64,000 bases of DNA from the NCBI RefSeq assembly GCF_002953255.1, contig NZ_CP026498.1, forward strand, positions 9,996,551 to 10,060,550, written 5' to 3'. Both the position numbers and the translations under genes were made by a program. Numbering within the stretch: the first letter of the stretch is position 1; each line of letters opens with the position of its first letter. Shown here piece by piece: positions 7,118-15,007 of the stretch. This DNA is from Streptomyces sp. CB01881. GTDB taxonomy: Bacteria; Actinomycetota; Actinomycetes; Streptomycetales; Streptomycetaceae. The notes beneath the pieces are model-generated. The model saw nothing but the letters and a program-made list of their open reading frames with translations, was not told where the DNA came from and made no database searches.

Positions 7118-8188
7118 CTACGGCCGGACGGCGCCCATGTAGGGCATGACGCCGATCGGGAGGACCTCGATGTTCTTGCCGGTGCGGGGGGCGTGGATCA
7201 TCTTGCCGTCGCCGATGTAGATGCCCACGTGGTGCAGGTCGTCGTAGAAGAAGACCAGGTCACCGGGCTGGAGGTCGCCACGGGCGATGCGGGCGCCGGC
7301 GTTCCACTGGTCCTGGGACATCCGGGGGAGCTTGACGCCGGCCGCGCGGTAGGCGGCGCCGGTGAGACCGGAGCAGTCGAAGCTGTTGGGGCCGGTCATG
7401 CTCCAGCCGTAGGGCTTGCCGAGCTGTGCGCTGGCGAACTGGATGATGGTGGCGGCGCGGCCACCGGTGGCCGGCGGCGGGGTGTTCATGTCGGGCCGTT
7501 CGGCGGAGCGGGAGGCGCGGTCGGCGGCGGCGGCCTGCTGGGCGGCGGCCTTGGCCTTGTCGGCGGACTCCTGGGCGTTGATCTTGGCACGGTCGGCGGC
7601 GCTGAGCTTGTTGAGCAGGGCCTGGGCCTGGGCGAGCTTGGCCTGGACCTGACTCTTCTGCGCCCCGAGCGAGGCACCGACGGCGTCGAGTTCGGCGAGG
7701 GTGGCGGCGGCCTCGGTGCGGTCCTGGTCGAGCTTGCGCTGTTCGTCCTGGGCCTGCTTGAGCAGGTTCGTCTGGGAGTCGGCGACCTGGTTCTGCACCG
7801 AGGCGCGCTCCAGGTAGGCGGCCGGGTCGGAGTCGAGCATGAGCTGGATGCCCGGGTCCATGCCGTTGCTGCGGTACTGGTCGGCGGCCACCACGCCGAG
7901 CCGGGTGCGCAGTTCGTTCATGGCCTCCTGGCCGCGGGCGACCTTCTCCTGGATCCGGCCGGCCTCGCCCTGGAGCTTCTGCTGCTTCGCCTGGAAGCCG
8001 TTGTAGCGCTCGACGGACTGCTCGGCCTCCTGGTTGAGCTGGTCCACCTGTTCCTTGACGGAGGCGAGGGTGGGGGTGGGCTCGGCGTGGGCCGTACCGG
8101 AGGCGAGCACCGCGCCGCCGGCCACGGCCGTGGTGAGGACCACCAGGCGGGCCCGGCTCGGGGGGCTGAGCTTGCGACGCTTTCCCAT
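7118..8188 (-). CDS. secreted NlpC/P60 peptidoglycan endopeptidase
   Basis: 356 residues. The ATG at 8188 has AAGGAGA upstream. A signal peptide (KRRK, hydrophobic core, cleavage near AHA-35) is followed by a long Gln/Glu/Ala-rich coiled coil (about 40-225) as in RipA/PcsB-like hydrolases. A short Pro linker leads to a C-terminal NlpC/P60 domain with the catalytic triad C272 (DCSG), H320 (HVGIYIG) and H332 (MIHAP). It should cleave D-Glu-diaminopimelate stem-peptide bonds in the wall during growth or division, with the coiled coil as an inhibitory or docking arm. The gene is monocistronic, with a long leader and its own terminator. Confidence 0.93.
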   Translation of the reverse strand: MGKRRKLSPPSRARLVVLTTAVAGGAVLASGTAHAEPTPTLASVKEQVDQLNQEAEQSVERYNGFQAKQQKLQGEAGRIQEKVARGQEAMNELRTRLGVVAADQYRSNGMDPGIQLMLDSDPAAYLERASVQNQVADSQTNLLKQAQDEQRKLDQDRTEAAATLAELDAVGASLGAQKSQVQAKLAQAQALLNKLSAADRAKINAQESADKAKAAAQQAAAADRASRSAERPDMNTPPPATGGRAATIIQFASAQLGKPYGWSMTGPNSFDCSGLTGAAYRAAGVKLPRMSQDQWNAGARIARGDLQPGDLVFFYDDLHHVGIYIGDGKMIHAPRTGKNIEVLPIGVMPYMGAVRP

Positions 8189-8557
8189 GGCGGTGGGCTC
8201 TCCTTCGGGAGGTACTGGAGGGACACTGGAAGAACGTTCTAGGGGGGTTCGCGGGTTCAGTTCGAGGCGCCGAAAAGTGCGAAGGGCACGGCGACGGCGA
8301 GCCGGGACGTACGCGGGACACCGTCCCCACCCGCCTTCTTCGAAGCGGCTCAGGAGATGAGGGGCGGGGTTCGGCCTTCCCCCTGTTCCGGGCCGCTCCG
8401 GGCGACCGACCGTGCTCCGTGACACCGGCCCTGACCTCGGGTGCCGCCGCCTGCGGCACTCCTCGCCGCCCGGAGTGCTGAGGCCTCGCCGAATCGAGGG
8501 CAAGGTCACACGCGTCTCCCCTCCTGCGCCCTCGCTAACGGGCGCTAACCTGCGGTC
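8189..8557. promoter_or_regulatory. divergent leader between NlpC/P60 and mutA
   Basis: 369 bp with no gene. It must hold promoters for both flanking genes. A perfect 10-bp palindrome AGAACGTTCT lies at 8231-8240, about 43 nt before the NlpC start. On the minus strand there are several GC stems, including CCCCGCC facing GGCGGG (about 8335-8370), so the NlpC mRNA has a structured leader of 200 nt or more. The mutA side ends in GCTAAC repeats with no clear ribosome site. Confidence 0.4.
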
Positions 8558-10462
8558 ATGAAGGTCCCGCCCGAAGGGCTCCCCCTCGCTGCCGAGTTCC
8601 CGGCCGCGCACCGTGAGCAGTGGCAGCAGCTCGTCGAGGGCGTGCTGCGCAAGTCCGGTGCCCAGCCTGAGGACGGCGCCGCCGCCGAGCAGGCGCTCAC
8701 CACAGGCCTCCAGGACGGGCTGCGCGCCCGCCCGCTGTACACCGCCGAGGACACCGCGGCCGAGCCCGGTTACCCCGGCTTCCCCCCGTTCGTCCGCGGC
8801 GGCCGGCCGCAGGGCTCCTCGGTCGCCGGCTGGGACGTCCGCCAGCGCCACGCCGACCCCGACCCGCGGCGCGCCAACGAGGCGGTCCTCGCCGACCTGG
8901 AGAACGGCGGCAGCTCGCTCTGGCTCGAACTGGGCGGCGACCGCCTGCCGGTCGCGGCACTGCCGCAGGCGCTGACCAGCGTCTACCTGGACCTGGCCGG
9001 CGTGGTGCTCGACGCGGGCGCCGAATTCGCCGAGGCCGCCGAGCAGTTGTTCAAGCTGTACCAGGAGCGCGAGGTCTCCCCCGGCGCCGCCGCCGGCAAC
9101 CTGGGCGCCGACCCGCTGGGCCTGGCGGCCCGCACCGGCGACGCCGGGCGCACCGACGCGCTGCTCACCGACGCCACCGCGCTCGCCGCGCGCTGCGCCG
9201 TCGGCTACCCGGGCCTGCGCGCGCTGACGGTCGACGCCCTGCCGTACCACGAGGCCGGCGCCTCGCCCGCGCAGGAGCTGGGCTGCTCGCTCGCCACCGG
9301 CGTCGCCTACCTGCGTGCGCTGACCGGCGCCGGACTCTCCGTCGACGCCGCGCTCGGCCAGCTGGAGTTCCGGTACGCGGCCGACGCCGACCAGTTCCTG
9401 ACGATCGCCAAGTTCCGGGCGGCGCGCCGCCTCTGGGCCCGGGTGGCCGAGGTGTCGGGGGCCGCCCCGGACGCGTCGGCGCAGCGTCAGCACGCCGTCA
9501 CCTCGGCCGTGATGATGACCGCGCGCGATCCGTGGGTGAACATGCTGCGCACCACGGTGGCCTGCCTGGCCGCCGGGGTCGGCGGCGCGGACGCGGTGAG
9601 CGTCCAGCCGTTCGACAGCGCGCTGGGCCTGTCGGACGCGTTCGCCCGACGGATCGCCCGCAACACCCAGTCCGTCCTGCTGGAGGAGTCGCACCTGGCC
9701 CGGGTGGTCGACCCGGCGGGCGGTTCCTGGTACGTGGAGCAGCTGACGGACGAGCTGGCGCACGCCGCCTGGGCGTGGTTCCAGGAGATCGAGCGGGCCG
9801 GCGGCCAGGCGGCCGCGCTGGCCTCGGGCCTGGTCGGCGAGCGGATCGCCGCGACCTGGGCGGAGCGTTCGGTCAGGCTGGCCAAGCGCCGCGAACCGGT
9901 CACCGGTGTCAGCGAGTTCCCGAACCTGGACGAGCAGCCGCTGGTCCGCGAGCCGGGCCCGGCCGGGCCGGGCGGCGGGCTGCCGCGGGTGCGGCGCGCC
10001 GAGGCGTACGAGGCGCTGCGGGACCGTTCGGACGCCGTCCTCGAAGCCACCGGCGCCCGGCCGCGGCTCTTCCTGGCCTCGATCGGGTCCGCCGCCGCGC
10101 ACACCGCGCGGACCACCTTCGCGGCCAACCTGTTCCAGGCCGGCGGCATCGCGACGACGGCCGTCGAGTCCACCGACCCGGCCGCGTTCGCCGAGGCGTT
10201 CGCCGCCTCCGGCGCGCGGGTGGCCTGCCTCTGCTCCAGTGACCCGCTGTACGGCGAGCACGCCGGGGCGGTGACCGCGGCGCTGAAGGCCGCGGGCGCC
10301 CGGCGGGTGCTGCTGGCCGGCCGGCCCGGCGAGCAGCAGGAGGCCTACGAAGCGGCCGGTGTGGACGAGTTCGTGTTCGCGGGCGGCGACGCCGTCGCGA
10401 CCCTGGGCGGCCTGCTGGACGAGATCACGGGCGCAAGCCCCGACGAAAGCGGAGTGGCGTGA
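8558..10462 (+). CDS. mutA: methylmalonyl-CoA mutase small subunit
   Basis: 634 residues, normal for the actinobacterial small (beta) subunit. It aligns along its length with the large subunit encoded next but lacks the B12-binding DxHxxG motif, as expected of the non-catalytic chain. Visible family blocks are GSSVAGWDVRQRHADPD, YLRALTGAGLSVDAALGQLEF, RNTQSVLLEESHLARVVDPAGGSWYVE and a degenerate C-terminal cobalamin-fold domain. With MutB it interconverts methylmalonyl-CoA and succinyl-CoA in the cytoplasm, linking propionate and branched-chain breakdown to the TCA cycle and to extender-unit supply. Its stop overlaps the start of mutB. Confidence 0.96.
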   Translation: MKVPPEGLPLAAEFPAAHREQWQQLVEGVLRKSGAQPEDGAAAEQALTTGLQDGLRARPLYTAEDTAAEPGYPGFPPFVRGGRPQGSSVAGWDVRQRHADPDPRRANEAVLADLENGGSSLWLELGGDRLPVAALPQALTSVYLDLAGVVLDAGAEFAEAAEQLFKLYQEREVSPGAAAGNLGADPLGLAARTGDAGRTDALLTDATALAARCAVGYPGLRALTVDALPYHEAGASPAQELGCSLATGVAYLRALTGAGLSVDAALGQLEFRYAADADQFLTIAKFRAARRLWARVAEVSGAAPDASAQRQHAVTSAVMMTARDPWVNMLRTTVACLAAGVGGADAVSVQPFDSALGLSDAFARRIARNTQSVLLEESHLARVVDPAGGSWYVEQLTDELAHAAWAWFQEIERAGGQAAALASGLVGERIAATWAERSVRLAKRREPVTGVSEFPNLDEQPLVREPGPAGPGGGLPRVRRAEAYEALRDRSDAVLEATGARPRLFLASIGSAAAHTARTTFAANLFQAGGIATTAVESTDPAAFAEAFAASGARVACLCSSDPLYGEHAGAVTAALKAAGARRVLLAGRPGEQQEAYEAAGVDEFVFAGGDAVATLGGLLDEITGASPDESGVA

Positions 10463-12666
10463 TGATCCCCGACTTCACCGGAATCGGGCTGGACGGGGAC
10501 GCCGCCGCGGACGTCACCGACGGGCAGTGGCGCACCGCCTGGCGGCAGGCCACCGGCAAGGACGTCGACGAGCTGCTCTGGGACACTCCCGAGGGCATCG
10601 GCGTCAAGCCGCTGTACACCGCGGACGACCTGGCGGGCCTGGACTTCCTGGGCACCTACCCGGGCATCGCCCCGTACCTGCGCGGCCCGTACCCGACGAT
10701 GTACGTCAACCAGCCGTGGACGGTCCGCCAGTACGCCGGCTTCTCCACCGCCGAGGAGTCCAACGCCTTCTACCGCCGCAACCTGGCGGCCGGCCAGAAG
10801 GGCCTCTCGGTCGCCTTCGACCTGCCGACCCACCGCGGCTACGACAGCGACCACCCGCGGGTCACCGGCGACGTCGGCATGGCGGGCGTGGCGATCGACT
10901 CCATCTACGACATGCGCCAGCTCTTCGACGGCATCCCGCTGGACAGGATGTCGGTGTCGATGACCATGAACGGCGCGGTGCTGCCCGTGCTGGCGCTGTA
11001 CATCGTGGCCGCCGAGGAGCAGGGGGTGCCGCCGGAGAAGCTGGCGGGGACCATCCAGAACGACATCCTCAAGGAGTTCATGGTCCGCAACACCTACATC
11101 TACCCGCCGCAGCCGTCGATGCGGATCATCTCGGACATCTTCGCGTACACCTCGCAGAAGATGCCGCGGTACAACTCGATCTCCATCTCCGGCTACCACA
11201 TCCAGGAGGCCGGGGCCACCGCCGACCTGGAGCTGGCCTACACCCTGGCCGACGGCGTGGAGTACCTGCGGGCGGGCCTGGACGTCGGGCTGGACGTGGA
11301 CGCCTTCGCGCCGCGGCTGTCGTTCTTCTGGGCGATCGGGATGAACTTCTTCATGGAGGTCGCCAAGCTGCGCGCGGCCCGTCTGCTCTGGGCCAAGCTG
11401 GTCAAGCAGTTCGACCCGAAGAACACCAAGTCGCTGTCGCTGCGCACCCATTCGCAGACCTCCGGCTGGTCGCTCACCGCGCAGGACGTGTTCAACAACG
11501 TCACCCGCACCTGTGTGGAGGCGATGGCGGCGACCCAGGGCCACACCCAGTCGCTGCACACCAACGCGCTCGACGAGGCGCTTGCCCTGCCGACCGACTT
11601 CTCGGCCCGGATCGCCCGCAACACCCAGCTGCTGCTCCAGCAGGAGTCCGGCACCTGCCGGGTCATCGACCCGTGGGGCGGTTCCGCGTACGTCGAGAAG
11701 CTGACCCACGACCTGGCCCGCCGCGCCTGGCAGCACATCCAGGAGGTGGAGGCGGCCGGCGGCATGGCCAAGGCGATCGACGCGGGCATCCCCAAGCTGC
11801 GCGTGGAGGAGGCCGCGGCCCGGACCCAGGCGCGGATCGACTCCGGCCGCCAGCCGGTGATCGGCGTCAACAAGTACCGGGTGGACAGCGACGAGCAGAT
11901 CGACGTGCTCAAGGTCGACAACTCCTCGGTGCGGGCCCGGCAGATCGAGAAGCTGCGCCGGCTGCGCGACGAGCGCGACGAGGCCGCGACCCAGGACGCG
12001 CTGAACGCGCTGACCCGGGCCGCCGAGGCCGGTCCGCAGCGCGGCGGTTCGCTGGACGGCAACCTGCTGCACCTGGCCGTGAACGCGGCCCGGGCCAAGG
12101 CCACCGTCGGCGAGATCTCGGACGCCCTGGAGAAGGTGTACGGCCGGCACTCGGGCCAGATCCGTACGATCTCGGGTGTGTACCGAGACGAAGCCGGGGC
12201 GTCCGCGCCCCTCCAGCGCACCCGGGACCTGGTCGAGCGGTTCGAGCAGGCCGAGGGCCGGCGGCCGCGCATCCTGGTCGCCAAGATGGGCCAGGACGGC
12301 CACGACCGCGGGCAGAAGGTGATCGCGACCGCCTTCGCCGACCTCGGTTTCACGGTGGACGTGGGCCCGCTGTTCCAGACCCCGGCCGAGGTGGCCCGCC
12401 AGGCCGTCGAGGCGGACGTGCACATCGTCGGCGTCTCCTCGCTGGCCGCCGGGCACCTCACCCTGGTGCCGGCGCTCCGTGCCGAGCTGGCCGCGGCCGG
12501 CCGGGAGGACATCACCATCGTGGTCGGCGGGGTCATCCCGCCCGGCGACTTCGACGCGCTGTACGAGGCGGGCGCCGCGGCGGTCTTCCCGCCCGGCACG
12601 GTGATCCCGGACGCCGCGTACGACCTGCTGAAGTCGCTGGCGGCCGATCTCGGCCACGAGCTGTGA
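10459..12666 (+). CDS. mutB: methylmalonyl-CoA mutase large subunit
   Basis: 735 residues. Translation starts at GTG 10459 (overlapping the mutA TGA) or at the ATG three bases later. The N-terminal TIM barrel shows YPTMYVNQPWTVRQYAGFSTAEESN and GLSVAFDLPTHRGYDSDHPR. The C-terminal cobalamin-binding domain has DGHDRG with the cobalt-ligand H615. It is the catalytic chain of adenosylcobalamin-dependent methylmalonyl-CoA mutase and forms a heterodimer with MutA. Coupling to mutA and to the chaperone gene meaB, 17 nt downstream, indicates one operon. Confidence 0.97.
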   Translation: MMIPDFTGIGLDGDAAADVTDGQWRTAWRQATGKDVDELLWDTPEGIGVKPLYTADDLAGLDFLGTYPGIAPYLRGPYPTMYVNQPWTVRQYAGFSTAEESNAFYRRNLAAGQKGLSVAFDLPTHRGYDSDHPRVTGDVGMAGVAIDSIYDMRQLFDGIPLDRMSVSMTMNGAVLPVLALYIVAAEEQGVPPEKLAGTIQNDILKEFMVRNTYIYPPQPSMRIISDIFAYTSQKMPRYNSISISGYHIQEAGATADLELAYTLADGVEYLRAGLDVGLDVDAFAPRLSFFWAIGMNFFMEVAKLRAARLLWAKLVKQFDPKNTKSLSLRTHSQTSGWSLTAQDVFNNVTRTCVEAMAATQGHTQSLHTNALDEALALPTDFSARIARNTQLLLQQESGTCRVIDPWGGSAYVEKLTHDLARRAWQHIQEVEAAGGMAKAIDAGIPKLRVEEAAARTQARIDSGRQPVIGVNKYRVDSDEQIDVLKVDNSSVRARQIEKLRRLRDERDEAATQDALNALTRAAEAGPQRGGSLDGNLLHLAVNAARAKATVGEISDALEKVYGRHSGQIRTISGVYRDEAGASAPLQRTRDLVERFEQAEGRRPRILVAKMGQDGHDRGQKVIATAFADLGFTVDVGPLFQTPAEVARQAVEADVHIVGVSSLAAGHLTLVPALRAELAAAGREDITIVVGGVIPPGDFDALYEAGAAAVFPPGTVIPDAAYDLLKSLAADLGHEL

Positions 12667-12683
12667 GCCGGAGCCTCTAGCCG

Positions 12684-13676
12684 ATGCCACCGAGGACGAT
12701 CGACCTCGACAGCTACGTGACGGGTGTCCTGGAGGGCTCGCGCGCCTGGATCGCGCGGGCCGTCACCCTCGTCGAGTCCACCCGGCCCGACCACCGCGCG
12801 CTGGCGCAGCAGCTGCTCCGGCGGCTGCTGCCGCACGCGGGCGGGGCGGTCCGGGTGGGTATCACCGGCGTGCCCGGTGTCGGCAAGTCGACCTTCATCG
12901 ACTCCTTCGGCACCATGCTGACGGGACTGGGCCACCGGGTCGCGGTGCTCGCCGTCGACCCGACGTCCAGCCGCACCGGCGGCTCCATCCTGGGCGACAA
13001 GACCCGGATGGAGCGCCTGGCGGTCGACCCGGACGCCTTCGTCCGTCCCTCGCCGACGTCCGGAACCCTCGGCGGGGTCGCCAAGGCCACCCGCGAGTCG
13101 ATGGTGGTGATGGAGGCGGCCGGTTACGACGTGGTGCTGATCGAGACGGTCGGCGTCGGGCAGTCGGAAACCACGGTGGCCGGCATGGTCGACTCCTTCC
13201 TGCTGCTCTCGCTGGCCCGCACCGGGGACCAGCTCCAGGGCATCAAGAAGGGCGTGCTGGAGCTGGCGGACGTCATCGCGGTGAACAAGGCGGACGGCCC
13301 GCACGAGACCGATGCGAAGGGCGCGGCCCGTGAACTCGCGGGCGCGCTGCGGCTGTTGCAGGCCCCGGACGCGCCGTGGACGCCGCCGGTGCTGACCTGC
13401 AGCGGCCGGGACGGCGCCGGGCTGGACGTGCTCTGGGAGCGTCTCCAGCAGCACCGCAAGGTCCTCGACGCCACCGGCGCGCTGGCGGCCAAGCGGCGGG
13501 AGCAGCAGGTGGAGTGGACGTGGGCGATGGTCCACGACCAGCTGTTCGCCAGGCTGCACGAACACCCGCAGGTGCAGCGGCTCGCCCCGGAGCTGGAGGC
13601 CCAGGTCCGGGCGGGCACCCTCCCGGCGGGCCTGGCCGCGCAGCAGATCCTCGACGGCTTCTTCGGCGCCCCGTAG
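12684..13676 (+). CDS. meaB: methylmalonyl-CoA mutase-associated GTPase MeaB
   Basis: 330 residues. It is a G3E-family P-loop GTPase with Walker A GVPGVGKST (62-70), a DPTSSRTGGSILGDKTRM switch segment, ETVGVGQSE as the Walker B/switch region, and the base-recognition motif NKADG. A C-terminal helical dimerisation arm follows. MeaB protects the mutase and gates loading of adenosylcobalamin. Its place directly after mutB supports this over the close relative ArgK, an older name for the family. No strong ribosome site is seen, so translation may be coupled. Confidence 0.95.
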   Translation: MPPRTIDLDSYVTGVLEGSRAWIARAVTLVESTRPDHRALAQQLLRRLLPHAGGAVRVGITGVPGVGKSTFIDSFGTMLTGLGHRVAVLAVDPTSSRTGGSILGDKTRMERLAVDPDAFVRPSPTSGTLGGVAKATRESMVVMEAAGYDVVLIETVGVGQSETTVAGMVDSFLLLSLARTGDQLQGIKKGVLELADVIAVNKADGPHETDAKGAARELAGALRLLQAPDAPWTPPVLTCSGRDGAGLDVLWERLQQHRKVLDATGALAAKRREQQVEWTWAMVHDQLFARLHEHPQVQRLAPELEAQVRAGTLPAGLAAQQILDGFFGAP

Positions 13677-13769
13677 GTCCGTGCAGCCGGGCGCCCCGCC
13701 TGGACCCCGCACCGCCTGACCTGACCCGCCCCGCCTGAACCCCGGCACGGCGGGGGCCGGCGCCCACGG

Positions 13770-13804
13770 GGAATGCCCCGGGCCGAATCGGTCCGGGGCA
13801 TTCC
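13770..13804. terminator. bidirectional hairpin between meaB and sodF
   Basis: A 12-bp perfect stem GGAATGCCCCGG/CCGGGGCATTCC has an 11-nt loop that can itself pair (CCGAATCGG). It lies between two convergent genes, 94 nt after meaB and 17 nt before the end of sodF. Confidence 0.75.
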
Positions 13805-13820
13805 TGTTGCCGCCCTCGCG

Positions 13821-14423
13821 TCAGGCGGACGTGGCGGCGGTGAAACGCTCCGTCACGTCCTGCCAGTTGACGACGTCCCACAGGCGGGTGACGTAGTCCG
13901 GGCGGACGTTGCGGTACTGGAGGTAGTAGGCGTGCTCCCAGGCGTCGAAGGCGAGCAGCGGGGTGGTGCCCTGGCCGACGTTGCCGTGGTGGTCGTAGAC
14001 CTGCTCGACGATCAGGCGCTTGCCGAGCGGCTCCCAGGAGAGGATGCCCCAGCCGGAGCCCTGGACGCCGGTGGTGGCGGTGGTGAGCTGCTTCTTGAAG
14101 GCCTCGAAGCTGCCGAAGTGCTCGGTGATGGCGTCGGCCAGCCCGCCCTCGGGGCGGTCGCCGCCCTCCGGGGAGAGGTTCTGCCAGAACAGCGAGTGCA
14201 GCACGTGGCCGGACAGGTGGAAGGCGAAGGTCTTCTGAAGGCCGACCAGACCGCCGAACTGCTCCTTGTCGCGCGCCTCGGCGAGCTGCTCCAGGGTGTC
14301 GTTCGCGCCCTTGACGTAGGCGGCGTGGTGCTTGGAGTGGTGCAGCTCCAGGATCTCGGCCGACATCGCCCGCTCCAGCGCGGAGTAGTCGTACGGCAGG
14401 TCGGGAAGCGAGTAGGTGCCCAT
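13821..14423 (-). CDS. sodF: Fe-type superoxide dismutase
   Basis: 200 residues, typical of Fe/Mn SOD. Metal ligands are visible: H28 (LELHHSKHH), H76 (HVLHSLFW), and D160 and H164 (LAFDAWEHAYY). It converts superoxide to hydrogen peroxide and oxygen in the cytoplasm. The start is ATG 14423 with AAAGGGG upstream. The promoter carries a near-consensus Nur box (14481-14497). In Streptomyces, Nur with nickel represses sodF while nickel SOD (sodN) takes over, so this gene should be on when nickel is scarce. The operator supports assignment to the iron rather than the manganese type. Confidence 0.95.
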   Translation of the reverse strand: MGTYSLPDLPYDYSALERAMSAEILELHHSKHHAAYVKGANDTLEQLAEARDKEQFGGLVGLQKTFAFHLSGHVLHSLFWQNLSPEGGDRPEGGLADAITEHFGSFEAFKKQLTTATTGVQGSGWGILSWEPLGKRLIVEQVYDHHGNVGQGTTPLLAFDAWEHAYYLQYRNVRPDYVTRLWDVVNWQDVTERFTAATSA

Positions 14424-14480
14424 CAGGACACAGCCCCTTTCGGCGGGTTGAACGGTGGTGATCGTGCCGGGTCCACACTA

Positions 14481-14497
14481 TTGCGTATCAGTTGCAA
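14481..14497 (-). promoter_or_regulatory. Nur box (nickel-responsive operator) of sodF
   Basis: TTGCGT-ATCAG-TTGCAA fits the published Nur half-site pattern TTGC-aa-N5-tt-GCAA on both arms, with two mismatches in the inner bases of one arm. It lies 58-74 nt before the sodF start codon, where binding would block the promoter. Confidence 0.75.
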
Positions 14498-15007
14498 CAG
14501 CTAAGCATGGGCTCCTGCTTATTCCTCACGCCCTGTCGGGCACAGTGGTCCCAACGGGATGTCGTGATCGACACGGGTGAGCGACCGTGACCGGATCGCC
14601 GATGGCGCCGGGGTCGAATGGTCGCCCGGATCCTGCGCCTGCCCGCGCCGGCGGACCTCTCGACCGATCCCTCCGCGCCGCCGGAGTACGCCGCGCCGAC
14701 CCCGCCCGCGCGCCCACACGCGGGCGGTGGCGGCGTAGCCGACCCCGGGACGCCCGGGACGGCCCGGGGTCAACAGGCATTCCGGGATCTTACGGAGCTT
14801 CGGGAAACCTGGCTGGATTCGGTCCAATCCGGCCGACGGGCCCCGAAAGCCTCCACATCACCGGCCCCTGACAACGTTTCGGTTTCACTGCACACCAATC
14901 CGTTCCCAGGTCTTCCACCGCCGTACGCAATGTGCCATTTTACATGTCACACATCGAGTGGCCGCGCCCCAAACCGCGGCCCCGAACGGCCCCGGAGGCC
15001 CCCACAG
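14498..15007. other. gap between sodF and the collagenase gene
   Basis: No supported gene. It contains a small AAGCatgggctcctGCTT stem near 14504 and a mildly A/T-richer stretch (CATTTTACATGTCACAC, about 14934-14952). The latter is the best guess for the collagenase promoter; no clear -35/-10 pair is seen. Confidence 0.4.

Noticed and set aside
8270..8500. c-di-AMP (ydaO) riboswitch upstream of the NlpC/P60 gene
   Set aside because: A CCGAACCC segment occurs (minus strand near 8365-8375), but the GUGAAUC and GUCAGCUAAC core elements are missing, so I do not call it.
7118..10261. A 1047-codon minus-strand open frame joining NlpC/P60 to sequence under mutA
   Set aside because: Only the last 356 residues are protein-like, with a signal peptide and ribosome site at 8188. 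The rest is Arg/Gly/Ala-rich antisense shadow of mutA, typical of high-GC DNA.
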